In this document: one piece after another, positions 8,882-17,903 of the stretch
How the letters are laid out: each line of letters opens with the position of its first letter
Numbering within the stretch: position 1 is the first letter of the stretch
NCBI RefSeq assembly: GCF_009689005.1
Contig: NZ_AP021879.1
Coordinates: 186,001 to 250,000, forward strand
Direction: 5' to 3'
From: Desulfosarcina ovata subsp. ovata
GTDB lineage: Bacteria; Desulfobacterota; Desulfobacteria; Desulfobacterales; Desulfosarcinaceae
Length of the DNA: 64,000 nt
The notes under the pieces: model-generated
What the model saw: the letters and a program-made list of their open reading frames with translations, nothing else
What the model was told of the DNA's origin: nothing
Database searches by the model: none
Program-made: the position numbers and the translations under genes

Positions 8882-10306
8882 TTACTTCACACTGGTTTCG
8901 ATTTTCAGATTGTACTTGTCGATCTTGGCATGCAGGGTCGGCCGCGACATCCCCAGTAGTTTTGCCGCCTGGGAGCGGTTCCCACCGGTGAGATTCAGCG
9001 CTTCGGCCACCATTACGCTTCCGAAATGGTCCATGCAGTTTTCGAACAGATTTTCCTGCGTCCCCCTGGACAGCAGGCCGCGAATCCAGCTGCGGATACT
9101 GTCGTCACAGGCGTCTTCCGTTAGGTGCAGGTTTTTGACGTCACCGCCGGTGGCCTGGGCGATGTCGGTAAGGCTCAGGGGGGCGCCACGGTTGAAAATC
9201 AGTGCCTTCTGCAGGGTGTTGGCCAACTCGCGGATGTTCCCCGGCCAGGGGCTCGAGACCAGCATGGACATGGCTTCGCGGGTGATCCCCGGATTCTCGA
9301 TGCCCAGTTCACCCGAGAAACGGGTCATGAAGTAATCCGCCAGCAGGGGGATATCGCCGGTTCGTTCTCTCAAGGACGGAAGCCAGATGGTGATCACCTT
9401 GAGCCGGTAGTAAAGGTCCTCGCGGAACTGCCCTTTGGTGATCAACACCTCCAGGTCGCGGTTGGTGGCGGCGATGATGCGGACATCCACGGGGATGGTT
9501 TCCCTACCCCCCAGCCGTTCGATGCTTCTCTCCTGAAGCAGCCGCAGCATTTTGGCCTGCAGGCCCATCGGCATATCGCCGATTTCGTCCAAAAACACCG
9601 TTCCGCCGCTGGCCTGCTCGATCTTGCCCACGCGCCGGTGCGTGGCACCGGTAAAGGCGCCTTTTTCGTAACCGAACAGCTCGCTCTCCAGCAGGGTGTC
9701 GGGAATGGCCACACAGTTGATTACCAGAAAGGGTTTCTGAGAGCGGATGCTGTGCTGGTAGAGGGCGCGGGCCACCAGTTCCTTGCCGGAGCCGGACTCG
9801 CCTCGGATCAGGACCGTGGCATCGGTGGCCGATACCCGGCCGATGGCCTTGTAGACCTCCTGCATGGCCGAACTTTTTCCGATAATTGCCTCACCGTGGA
9901 TTTTGTCCGGCGCGACATCCATGTCCACCGGAGAGCGCATGAATCGGCCGGCTTCCAGGGCCTGAGCGATGGTGGAGAGCATCTGGGGAATATCAAAGGG
10001 CTTGATCACATAGTCGAACGCGCCCATTTTGGTGGCTTCAATGGCGGTCTCCGTTGTCCCATAGGCGGTCATGATGATCACCGGCAGCTTCTGTTCGATC
10101 TGATGGATCTGCCGGAAGGTTTCCAGACCGTTGATTCCGGGAAGGCGCACGTCCAGAACGACAAGATCGGGAATCGACTCGGTCAGCATACGAATACCGG
10201 CTTCACCGGATGCGGCGGTGCAGACCTGGTAGCCTTCCTCCTTCAGCAAGCGTTCGAAACTGATGCGCAACTGATCGTCATCGTCGATAATCAGAATGGT
10301 ACTCAC
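8882..10306 (-). CDS. NtrC-family sigma-54-dependent response regulator
   Basis: DNA-binding activator of sigma-54 promoters, 474 residues. The receiver domain (1-120) has phospho-acceptor D52 in LVVLDVRLPG. The AAA+ domain (about 145-375) has Walker A GESGSGKE and the intact sigma-54 contact loop GAFTGA. A Fis-type HTH sits at about 435-470 (GGNRSQAAKLLGMSRPTLHAK). It overlaps the stop/start of its kinase by 4 bases, so the pair is a two-component system. It is the last gene of the minus-strand signalling block. Target genes are unknown; the adjacent exporter operon is a reasonable guess. Confidence 0.92.
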   Translation of the reverse strand: MSTILIIDDDDQLRISFERLLKEEGYQVCTAASGEAGIRMLTESIPDLVVLDVRLPGINGLETFRQIHQIEQKLPVIIMTAYGTTETAIEATKMGAFDYVIKPFDIPQMLSTIAQALEAGRFMRSPVDMDVAPDKIHGEAIIGKSSAMQEVYKAIGRVSATDATVLIRGESGSGKELVARALYQHSIRSQKPFLVINCVAIPDTLLESELFGYEKGAFTGATHRRVGKIEQASGGTVFLDEIGDMPMGLQAKMLRLLQERSIERLGGRETIPVDVRIIAATNRDLEVLITKGQFREDLYYRLKVITIWLPSLRERTGDIPLLADYFMTRFSGELGIENPGITREAMSMLVSSPWPGNIRELANTLQKALIFNRGAPLSLTDIAQATGGDVKNLHLTEDACDDSIRSWIRGLLSRGTQENLFENCMDHFGSVMVAEALNLTGGNRSQAAKLLGMSRPTLHAKIDKYNLKIETSVK

Positions 10307-11775
10307 GACTTGCCTCCTTTAATCGGCAGAACGATGATAAAGGTGCTCCCCCGGCCTTCCACGGAATTGAGCTCAACGTGCCCGCCATGCTCCTTGATAA
10401 TTCGGGAAACGATGCTGAGGCCCAGGCCGGTGCCTTCTTCTTTGGTGGTAAAAAAGGGATCGAACACCTTTTTGGCGGTAGCTGCAGCAATTCCCGATCC
10501 ATTGTCCGTGATGCGGATTTCGGCTTGCCGGAAGGCAGCCGGAGACTCGATGACACGCTCGTAAATGCCGATTTTGCCGCCACCGGGCATGGCCTCACAG
10601 GCGTTGACCATCAGATTGACCAGCACCTCTTTGAGCTGATCCGGGTCGGCTTCGATGGCCGGCAGGATCTTATCGCGATGGACGGTGGCCTGAACATTAT
10701 ACGACTCCAGCCGGTAGCAGAGCAACTGAATCGCGGTGTCCACCACCGTCGAGGGGCTGACCAGCTGCATTTTCAGCTTGGGCGGCCGGGAAAATTCCAA
10801 AAAGTTCTGCACGATGGTATCGATGTGATCGATCTCTTCGGAGATGACGTCAAAATCCTCCTTCTGGGTGCCGGACAGCTTCAGTGACCGGCTCAGGGAG
10901 AAGAGGCGCATCTTGACCGAGGTGAACGGGTTGCGCACGCTGTGGGCCATGCCGGCGGCCAGCTTGCCGACCATGGCCATCTTTTCGGCCTGGAGCAGAT
11001 TTTCGCGGCTTTTCTCAAGTTCGACCTGGGTTTGGCCCACATCCTCGATCAGTCCACGTACGCTCTTGCTTAAGGTTTTGACATCATTGCCGGTAAGTTC
11101 GATATTGTCACTGCGGCTGGTCTCCAGGATCAGGGCCCGTACCGGGTTGAGAATCTGATTGATCAGCAGGTAAGCCAAAAGCACCACCAGCAGGATATGG
11201 GTCACAATTACCGCCGTGGCGGTATCCCGGAGCCGGGCGGCCTCGGTCAGGGCCGCTTGTTTGGCCGCTATGATCGACTGTGTCTGGATTCGTTTGTAAT
11301 CTTCGCACATCTGCAGGATCGAAAAAAAACGGTTGCGTACGTCCTGATGCAGCGCCGATCCGGACTGGTCCTGGCCGCTTTCATAGTATTTAATGACCTG
11401 GTCCTTTTCGCGGATATAGTGGTCATACTCCTCGCCGATGCGGGCGATTGTTTCGTGCTGCCCTTTAGACCGGGCCAGGGCCCGGGCCTGACCCAGTTGT
11501 TCCCTGAAGATGCGGCGGTATTTCTCCAATTGGACCAGCCAGTCCGGGTTGCCGTCGAGAAAGTAGTAGGAGACAAACCCCTTTTGGTTGACCAGGGCGA
11601 TCTCCAGGGATTCGGCGCTCTGAAAGGCCGCCAAGTTTTTATCGGTGATTTCGGTCAGTACGCCTTCGATGCTGAATGAATACCAGAACATCACCGCCGC
11701 ACCGGAAAAGGTGACCAGAAAAATGGCGGAAAGCAGAACATAGATTCGGTTTTTAAGGCTGATCCGTGCCCACAT
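10303..11775 (-). CDS. Membrane sensor histidine kinase
   Basis: Two transmembrane helices (about residues 7-30 and 185-210) bracket a periplasmic helical sensor region. A HAMP-like linker follows, then the HisKA dimerisation box AAGMAHSVRNPFTSVK and an HATPase_c domain ([27 protein letters not shown]). The open frame runs back to a GTG at 11790, but ATG 11775 has a GAAAGGG ribosome site before it and is preferred. It overlaps both its response regulator and the end of the PEP-synthase-like gene, so all three are translationally linked. Confidence 0.88.
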   Translation of the reverse strand: MWARISLKNRIYVLLSAIFLVTFSGAAVMFWYSFSIEGVLTEITDKNLAAFQSAESLEIALVNQKGFVSYYFLDGNPDWLVQLEKYRRIFREQLGQARALARSKGQHETIARIGEEYDHYIREKDQVIKYYESGQDQSGSALHQDVRNRFFSILQMCEDYKRIQTQSIIAAKQAALTEAARLRDTATAVIVTHILLVVLLAYLLINQILNPVRALILETSRSDNIELTGNDVKTLSKSVRGLIEDVGQTQVELEKSRENLLQAEKMAMVGKLAAGMAHSVRNPFTSVKMRLFSLSRSLKLSGTQKEDFDVISEEIDHIDTIVQNFLEFSRPPKLKMQLVSPSTVVDTAIQLLCYRLESYNVQATVHRDKILPAIEADPDQLKEVLVNLMVNACEAMPGGGKIGIYERVIESPAAFRQAEIRITDNGSGIAAATAKKVFDPFFTTKEEGTGLGLSIVSRIIKEHGGHVELNSVEGRGSTFIIVLPIKGGKS

Positions 11776-14410
11776 GCGATTCCCTTTCACTCGTATGCGC
11801 GATAGACGTCGTCAACAGCGTTTTGATACGTTCCAGAAGCTGAGATCGGTAGTGTTGGACCATCGCCGGGTTGGCCATAATCATGTCCAACTGGCGCGTA
11901 TGGATGGTCAGGAATCCGAGAATTTTCAATTTGGCTGCCATGGTTTCGGCATCATGCTGTTCAAGGCGCGCCCGCAGGGCATCCTTGGTCACTTCCGTGT
12001 GAAATCCGTAGTCCTCGAGAATCTCCTTGACAAACAGGACGCGCTTCAGGCGCCGGTTAAAATCGGCGGCACCGCCCTTGAACTGAAAGCTGATATAGTT
12101 TTCCAGACTGCGTTGTCCGACCAGGGCTTCGGTGATGGCAAAATGAAAGCCCAGACGCGATTGCAGGCTGCAGTAGTTGCTGGAAATCATGAAGTAATTG
12201 CGGTTGGCCATGCTCGTTCGCACCGTGGGCAGAAGGGCCTGATTTTGGGTGGCCTGGAACATGACCGACATGAATCCTTTACTGTCCACCGGCGGCGGCC
12301 CGTCCCAGGGAAAGGCGGTAATTCCCTCCCACAGAGCCAGCATGGGAAGGGAGACAATGTTGTCGATGTCCACAAAATGATCGACACCCACGTCGGTTCG
12401 AAAGCCGTCATCCAGATTGAGTACCCACCACTGCATGGGAATCTCGGCCCGCAGTTGCTTGGAGGAGCGTTCGGGAAAACGATGCGCCTTGCCGAAACGG
12501 AACATCTCATGAACACTTTTCTCATGACTGAACCGCGTGATATCGTGCAGGGTTTTGCAGTTTTTCGCCTTGAAGACCGGGCTGTCCGGGTCCAGCAGGG
12601 TGAGGGGGGTGATGAGGGCGGCGGCCTGTTGTAGAATGGCAAAAACCGGTGTGCCCGTCATCAGGCCACGGCCATCGGTTTTGCGGTTCATGGCCAGAAG
12701 CGGCTCGATGACGCCGGCGTATATTCTGGCCCCGTCCGCATCCACGGTAATTGTCTCCCCGGCGGGCAGTTTTTCGATCGCCCCGGCGGCACCGAAAAGG
12801 GCCGGGACCTTGAATTCCCGGGCCACATTGGCCAGATGGCCGGTGAGACTGCCTTTCTCACTGATCACGGCCGCCGCCCGGGGGAGCAGGGTGGCCCAGC
12901 GCGCCAGGGCCCGATCGGTAATCAGTACCGCCCCTTCGGGGAAACGCAGGGCGTCCACGTCCTTCAGCACCCGGACCGCCTGGCCGGCAGCCACACCCGG
13001 TGATGCCGTTGTCCCCCCCTGGTAGAGCGCCGGCGGCAGGCCATCAATGGGTTGCTGTGATTCGCCATCGGGTGAGGGCGACATGGTCTGAAGTGGTCGG
13101 CATTGCAGGAGGACAACTTCCCCGGCTGCATCAATGGCCCATTCGATGTCCTGGGGCTGTCCGGCATATGCCTCGAGGCGGATGCCCATGGCCGCCAGGG
13201 CCAGGATCTGATCGTCGGTCAGGGACGGGATGGCTTGGTCCGGTCCGGTTTCGTCCATGCGGCAGACGCCTTCTCCGGGGTAGCAGACATATTTCTGCTC
13301 CTTGCGGGCGATGGTGCGTGATGTCACCTTTAGCGCCGGTGACCGGGTCACGCAGAACAGGTCCGTGGCCGTGGTGCCGTCCACGACCGCCTTGGGCAGG
13401 CCCCAGGCCGAATTGATGGTCAGTGACCGGTCGCGGATGTCCATGGGGTTGACCGAGTAGAGCACGCCACCGCTGACGGCATCGATCATCTCCATCACCC
13501 CCACGCACATCTCCGTTTCCTCATCGGCCAGCCCTCGGCTGAACCGGTAGGCCATGACCGCTGGTGAGTAGGCTGCGGCGACGACCTGCTTGTAGGTATC
13601 CAGAAGCTGATCTCGGGAGACATTCAGGGCACTGTGGTAAAGACCGGCAAAGGAAACGCCTTCGCGATCTTCGTTCAGCGCGCTGCTGCGTACGGCCAGG
13701 TGGGGGGGGGCAGCGCATTGCCGGGCCAGCTCGGTGTATCCGTCCATGATGGCCGACTCGAGATCCTCGGGCAGGGGGGCATTTTCGATCAGCCCGCGAA
13801 TGTCGGCGCTGATGGTGTAAAACCGGTGATGGCCGTGCTCTTCCGCGCGTTGGATGCGGCGCTGGATTTCGGTGGCCAGGTCGTTGTGCGCCAGGAAATA
13901 TCGAAAGGCCCTGGCGGTGATCACAAAACCGTCCGGCACGCGGATTCCCAAATGGTTGGCGGCATCGGCGAGACCGGCCATTTTCATGCCGCTCTGGTCG
14001 GCCTGGGTTTTGTCCAGTGTGGCAAAGGGAATAGTTAACGGGCCTTCCGAATCACTGCCCAGGTGAGGATTGACCAGGGCTTCAAGCTCAACACGGATCG
14101 CCTGCAGCCGGTCGGACAGGGGCTTGTATTTTCCCGGGGCCAGCGCATGCAGGTGCTTGACGATTTGGTAGACCCGAGTATAGGCGCCCATGGTCCGTGA
14201 ACGGATGAATTTCATGCCGAAGGGCGTGTTGCCCTCAAGGGCCTTTTCAAGCTCGGTCATGATTTCCAGGGCACGGTTGTTGGCATTGAGCAGCAGTTTG
14301 AACTGGTGATAACGGGCCTGGAAATCAATGCGCAATGCATTGGCCTCGGCTTCGTCGAGTGGTATCTTACCGGATCGGAACCAATTAAGAACGTGTTGCC
14401 AACGGCCCAT
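11753..14410 (-). CDS. PEP-synthase-like protein with unusual C-terminal domain
   Basis: About 885 residues from the preferred ATG at 14410; the open frame continues to 14611. The N-terminal helical region (about 1-120) is unassigned. Next comes an ATP-grasp pyruvate-phosphate-dikinase nucleotide domain (LAVRSSALNEDREGVSFAGLY; IEWAIDAAGEVVLLQCRPLQ), then the PEP-utiliser swivelling domain with its phospho-histidine in GSLTGHLANVAREFKVPALFG. The TIM-barrel PEP-binding domain of true PEP synthase is absent. In its place is a roughly 300-residue C-terminal domain rich in aromatic residues that I do not recognise. It probably phosphorylates something other than pyruvate, or is regulatory. It lies between the membrane protein and the kinase, in one operon. 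Confidence 0.75.
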   Translation of the reverse strand: MGRWQHVLNWFRSGKIPLDEAEANALRIDFQARYHQFKLLLNANNRALEIMTELEKALEGNTPFGMKFIRSRTMGAYTRVYQIVKHLHALAPGKYKPLSDRLQAIRVELEALVNPHLGSDSEGPLTIPFATLDKTQADQSGMKMAGLADAANHLGIRVPDGFVITARAFRYFLAHNDLATEIQRRIQRAEEHGHHRFYTISADIRGLIENAPLPEDLESAIMDGYTELARQCAAPPHLAVRSSALNEDREGVSFAGLYHSALNVSRDQLLDTYKQVVAAAYSPAVMAYRFSRGLADEETEMCVGVMEMIDAVSGGVLYSVNPMDIRDRSLTINSAWGLPKAVVDGTTATDLFCVTRSPALKVTSRTIARKEQKYVCYPGEGVCRMDETGPDQAIPSLTDDQILALAAMGIRLEAYAGQPQDIEWAIDAAGEVVLLQCRPLQTMSPSPDGESQQPIDGLPPALYQGGTTASPGVAAGQAVRVLKDVDALRFPEGAVLITDRALARWATLLPRAAAVISEKGSLTGHLANVAREFKVPALFGAAGAIEKLPAGETITVDADGARIYAGVIEPLLAMNRKTDGRGLMTGTPVFAILQQAAALITPLTLLDPDSPVFKAKNCKTLHDITRFSHEKSVHEMFRFGKAHRFPERSSKQLRAEIPMQWWVLNLDDGFRTDVGVDHFVDIDNIVSLPMLALWEGITAFPWDGPPPVDSKGFMSVMFQATQNQALLPTVRTSMANRNYFMISSNYCSLQSRLGFHFAITEALVGQRSLENYISFQFKGGAADFNRRLKRVLFVKEILEDYGFHTEVTKDALRARLEQHDAETMAAKLKILGFLTIHTRQLDMIMANPAMVQHYRSQLLERIKTLLTTSIAHTSERESHVGTDQP

Positions 14411-14550
14411 GATGAATGCTTGCGTCCTTCCGGAGCCTTGCTGGTCAGAGCGCCGGAAAAAAGGAAAAGGATGCCGAATCGGCGAACCGGAAAACATCCG
14501 CCGGTCCGGCATCATCGGGGTTTTTGTGGATGGATACAGCGGCGCTTGGG

Positions 14551-15237
14551 TTAATGCTCCAACTGCAGCCCCCAGCCTTCGAACAGGTACATGATGCCGA
14601 AACCATACCACAGGGTGTAGATAACGTAAAAGATCAGCGAGAAAATCACCACCCCGAGGCGCTCGGAAATATGCTGGCCTTCGATACCATAATAGTTGTA
14701 GGCGGTTTCAACCGCTTTTTTATTGACCATTTCAGCGATCTTGGCCACGTTGAACTGTTTTTGTTTTTTCAGGTCGAAATCCATGGCCTTGAGTGCGCTC
14801 CACCAGTTGTACAGGGCGGCCTTTTCGGCGTATCCATATTTGGCTGTTACGGCCGCGCCGTCGTTGTCGTACATATACTGGGCATCGTCCAGGCAATGGC
14901 CCAGGATCTGGACGATATTTCCGCTGACGGTCAGAATGGCACCATCCTGACCCACCTGGGCGCCGGCCTTCATGAACAGAGGCACGGTCTGCTGGGCCTG
15001 CATCTCGCTTTTCATGGTCAGGTTGAGGGTCAACTCCGGTGTCTGAATGGTCTGCACCTCTTCGCGAACCTGATCAATGTAGTAGGCCGACCCTTTTGAG
15101 ATCGAGTTGTAAAGGTTGTCAAGATACTGCAGGCCGTTTTTGCCGTCGAAAACCGGCATGAAGATGGTGGCGAAAACGACAGCGAAAAAAATCATCAACA
15201 CCATACCGGTGACGAATTTGCTTTTCTGGGCAATCAT
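14551..15237 (-). CDS. Two-helix membrane protein of unknown function, TSUP partner
   Basis: A 228-residue product starting MIAQKSKFVTGMVLM; the frame is open further upstream, but the ATG at 15237 overlaps the TSUP stop (ATGA) and is the natural start. A transmembrane helix near residues 8-28 and another near 195-220 enclose a hydrophilic, probably periplasmic region. No catalytic motif is visible. Tight coupling to the TauE/SafE exporter suggests an accessory role. I do not recognise the family by name. Confidence 0.6.
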   Translation of the reverse strand: MIAQKSKFVTGMVLMIFFAVVFATIFMPVFDGKNGLQYLDNLYNSISKGSAYYIDQVREEVQTIQTPELTLNLTMKSEMQAQQTVPLFMKAGAQVGQDGAILTVSGNIVQILGHCLDDAQYMYDNDGAAVTAKYGYAEKAALYNWWSALKAMDFDLKKQKQFNVAKIAEMVNKKAVETAYNYYGIEGQHISERLGVVIFSLIFYVIYTLWYGFGIMYLFEGWGLQLEH

Positions 15238-16523
15238 ACGTGTTCTCCCTCCCCCTTGAGCGTACCGATGTTTTTCAAAAACGTGCCGATGACCCATATT
15301 CCGAAACCGCCGATGACGATGAAAAAGGCCCACACACCGATGCTGTCCAGCGTGGCGGCCATCCCTTTGGAGATTTTGATTACCCCCATTTCTCCCATTT
15401 TGGACGGCAGGGCGAAGAAGCGGTTGACGAATCCGGCCAAGACCGCCATGGCGTAAAATCCGCGTATGGTGATGCCGGGCACCACCTTAGTGACCATGGC
15501 GCCGATCTGGATGCCGAGCAGCGATCCCAGCAGCATGCCCATGGCCAGGGTATAGAAGATGAATCCGTAGATGGCGTACTGACTGATGGACGCATATCCG
15601 GCAGTGAAGACAATCTGGAAAATGTCGGTGCCCACGGTGGTCATGGACGACACCCCCAGCATGTAGACGAAGATGGGAAAGGTGAGAAAACCACCGCCGA
15701 CGCCCATGATGCCGGCAGCCAGCCCCACCAGTGCGCCGGAAAGTACCAGAAAGATCCAGGAAATGCTTCTGCCACCGGGCGTGAAATCAAAATCGAAGCC
15801 GATCATTGGCGGGACTTTCACCCCCTGGAGCTTTTTCGGCAACCCCCCGATATCGGCGCCTTCGGATTTACCGCCGCCATGGGCGTCCCCCGAATCGCCT
15901 GCTTTGCGGGCCTTGATGAAATCGAACATGGCATAGCATCCCAGAAAACCCAGCATCAACGCATAGATCGTGGTGATGAAGGCATCCGAGAGCACCGGGT
16001 TCAATTCATACAGGATGCGGTTGATCAGGCCCCCGGCGGTGGCTCCGAGGATGGCTCCGATGAGAAAAACCACTGCCAGGGGGACGGACACATTGCCCAG
16101 TTTGCGGTGAATAATACTGCCCATGATCGCTTTGGCGAAGATGTGAAACAGATCGGTCCCAACGGCCAGGATCCCCTTGATGCCGGCACTCATCAGCGCC
16201 GGCGCGATGATAAAACCGCCACCGGCACCGATGCATCCGGTGATCAGGCCGGCTCCCAGCCCGATGAGAATGGATACAATAAATATCCCGGTGGAGTAAA
16301 AGGCCGGGCTATAAGCCTTCTTCCCCCCCAGAATGTCCGGAATCGAATTTCCCAACTGATCGGCGAATACGAAGCCGCCGAAAATGACCGGTATCAGCAG
16401 CATCAGCAGCACCACTACCCGCTTGCGGTCGCCAAGGATATTCGCCGACATTTGCAACTCCCAGCGAGCATGAGCCCTGGCCCCCTCCATCATAAATCGA
16501 CCCCATTGTTTGAAGAAATTCAT
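15234..16523 (-). CDS. TauE/SafE (TSUP) family anion exporter
   Basis: Membrane transporter of 429 residues with eight or more hydrophobic segments. The two repeats carry the family glycine motif (GLGAGLITGCIGAGGGFIIAPAL and GLAAGIMGVGGGFLTFPIF). TSUP proteins export sulfite, sulfonates or related organosulfur anions; substrate cannot be assigned here. A soluble, Gly/Lys-rich loop of about 60 residues separates the repeats. It heads a probable operon with the small membrane protein, the PEP-synthase-like protein and the two-component pair. For a sulfate reducer a sulfur oxyanion is plausible. Confidence 0.85.
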   Translation of the reverse strand: MNFFKQWGRFMMEGARAHARWELQMSANILGDRKRVVVLLMLLIPVIFGGFVFADQLGNSIPDILGGKKAYSPAFYSTGIFIVSILIGLGAGLITGCIGAGGGFIIAPALMSAGIKGILAVGTDLFHIFAKAIMGSIIHRKLGNVSVPLAVVFLIGAILGATAGGLINRILYELNPVLSDAFITTIYALMLGFLGCYAMFDFIKARKAGDSGDAHGGGKSEGADIGGLPKKLQGVKVPPMIGFDFDFTPGGRSISWIFLVLSGALVGLAAGIMGVGGGFLTFPIFVYMLGVSSMTTVGTDIFQIVFTAGYASISQYAIYGFIFYTLAMGMLLGSLLGIQIGAMVTKVVPGITIRGFYAMAVLAGFVNRFFALPSKMGEMGVIKISKGMAATLDSIGVWAFFIVIGGFGIWVIGTFLKNIGTLKGEGEHV

Positions 16524-16617
16524 ATCCTCCCCTCACTTTTCCGGTTTGAACGGTTAATAATGATAAGTAAACACGATACCAGCCGACGGAGTGTCGCGGC
16601 GAAACCCGCAGCCGCTT

Positions 16618-17031
16618 TCACACCAGGTCTTTGACCATCCGCTGGATCTTGTTCGCATGGATCGTTTTCTTCTTGAACGCGTCTTCTGCCTTATAGAGCA
16701 ATTCGTCCATATCCATAGGTTTCATCAGATAATCGAAGGCACCCATCTCCATGCCTTCGATGGCCACTTCCATGCTGGCGTGGCCGGTGAGCATGATCAC
16801 TTCAACCAGCGGATGTCGCTGCTTGATTTCCCGCAACGCCTCAATGCCATCCATTCCGGGCATGCGGACGTCCAGAATGACCACATCCACAGCGTTTGTT
16901 TCCAGCCAGGCCAAGGCGGCTTCCCCACTATCAACGCCTTGGACGTCCACATCACGCCTTTTCATGCGTTTGAGAAGGGTGTTGAGAAAATCCGATTCAT
17001 CATCGACCAGAAGCAGTTTCATCGGTGCCAT
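16618..17031 (-). CDS. Stand-alone response regulator receiver (third of three)
   Basis: About 137 residues, a single receiver domain (MAPMKLLLVDDESDFLNTL, VVILDVRMPGMDGIEAL with the phospho-Asp, MLTGHA, FDYLMKPMD) and a short basic C-terminal tail without an output domain. The start at 17031 lies inside the end of the preceding receiver gene (overlap 32 bases). It is probably a phospho-relay or protein-contact receiver in the Cache-kinase pathway. Confidence 0.85.
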   Translation of the reverse strand: MAPMKLLLVDDESDFLNTLLKRMKRRDVDVQGVDSGEAALAWLETNAVDVVILDVRMPGMDGIEALREIKQRHPLVEVIMLTGHASMEVAIEGMEMGAFDYLMKPMDMDELLYKAEDAFKKKTIHANKIQRMVKDLV

Positions 17032-17437
17032 CGGTACTCTCCCTGTGACGGACGGCCTCATGGATTTTGTCCACCAGTTCCGCCAGTTCGTGTGGTTTTG
17101 TCAGATAGTCGAACGCCCCGAAGCGGATGCCCTCTTTGGAGGCCTTCTCGGAACCGTGTCCGGTGAGCATAATGACCGGCATATGAGGATCCATTTTTTT
17201 AAAAATTTTCAAAATTTCAATGCCGTCCATATCTTCCAGTTTCAGGTCCAGAACGGCGACATCAAAATCGCATCGCCTGAGCTGCTGGATCCCCTCGCTT
17301 CCCGAAAAGGCCCGGGTGGTTCGTATGTTGCGCTTGGCCAGCCGTTTGGCCAGCACGTCAACGAATCCTTTCTCGTCATCCACCAGAAGCAGACGAATAG
17401 GCTTTTCGCTGTGCTGATCTTGGTTCCTGGGCTCCAT
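17000..17437 (-). CDS. Stand-alone response regulator receiver (second of three)
   Basis: About 145 residues from the ATG at 17437. Receiver motifs: IRLLLVDDEKGFVDVLAKRL, DVAVLDLKLEDMDGIEI, MLTGHGS, FDYLTKPHE. No output domain. The normally conserved Pro after the phospho-Asp segment is replaced (DLKLED), which differs from its two neighbours. Seven bases separate it from the first receiver gene. Confidence 0.85.
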   Translation of the reverse strand: MEPRNQDQHSEKPIRLLLVDDEKGFVDVLAKRLAKRNIRTTRAFSGSEGIQQLRRCDFDVAVLDLKLEDMDGIEILKIFKKMDPHMPVIMLTGHGSEKASKEGIRFGAFDYLTKPHELAELVDKIHEAVRHRESTDGTDETASGR

Positions 17438-17444
17438 TTTATTC

Positions 17445-17876
17445 CTATGCGAGGCGCGCCGTGATCTCTTTGATCCGGGCATTGATGATTTTCTCTTCCT
17501 GTTGACGCTTCCTGGACGCGGCCTCGGTCACCTTGGCGATCAGGTGATCCATGTCGCAAGGTTTCAGCAGGTAGTCGAAAGCACCAAGCTTCATGCCCTC
17601 GATGGCCGACTCGACCGTGGCGTGACCGGTGAGCATAATGACTTCCACCAGCGGGACCTTGGTTTTAATGGCCTTCAATGCTTCAATGCCGTCCATTCCG
17701 GGCATCTTCACGTCCAGGATGACCACTTCGGTTTTGGTTCCGTCCGTCAGTTTCTTCAGCGCCTCGTCACCGCTGAATGCCTGGTCGACCTCAAGATCCC
17801 GCCTGGTCAGGCGTTTGGTCATGGCCTCGACAAACGGGACCTCGTCATCCACGAGCATAATGGTTGCAATTGCCAT
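17445..17876 (-). CDS. Stand-alone response regulator receiver (first of three)
   Basis: A 143-residue single-domain receiver (IMLVDDEVPFVEAM, VVILDVKMPGMDGIEAL, MLTGHATVESA, FDYLLKPCD) with a helical basic tail (KRQQEEKIINARIKEI). It is the first gene after the Cache kinase (27-base gap) and has an SD-like AAAGGAGAAC before its start. It is the closest of the three to the third receiver in sequence, suggesting duplication. Confidence 0.87.
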   Translation of the reverse strand: MAIATIMLVDDEVPFVEAMTKRLTRRDLEVDQAFSGDEALKKLTDGTKTEVVILDVKMPGMDGIEALKAIKTKVPLVEVIMLTGHATVESAIEGMKLGAFDYLLKPCDMDHLIAKVTEAASRKRQQEEKIINARIKEITARLA

Positions 17877-17903
17877 GGGGGTTCTCCTTTCTTTGGGTTA
17901 GGC

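Noticed and set aside
9125..10564. 479-codon open frame on the plus strand
   Set aside because: It is the antisense of the sigma-54 regulator and its kinase; composition is that of a high-GC shadow frame and no domain is visible.
15240..16634. 464-codon open frame on the plus strand
   Set aside because: Shadow of the TSUP exporter gene; rich in Asp/His/Gln as expected for the complement of a membrane protein gene.
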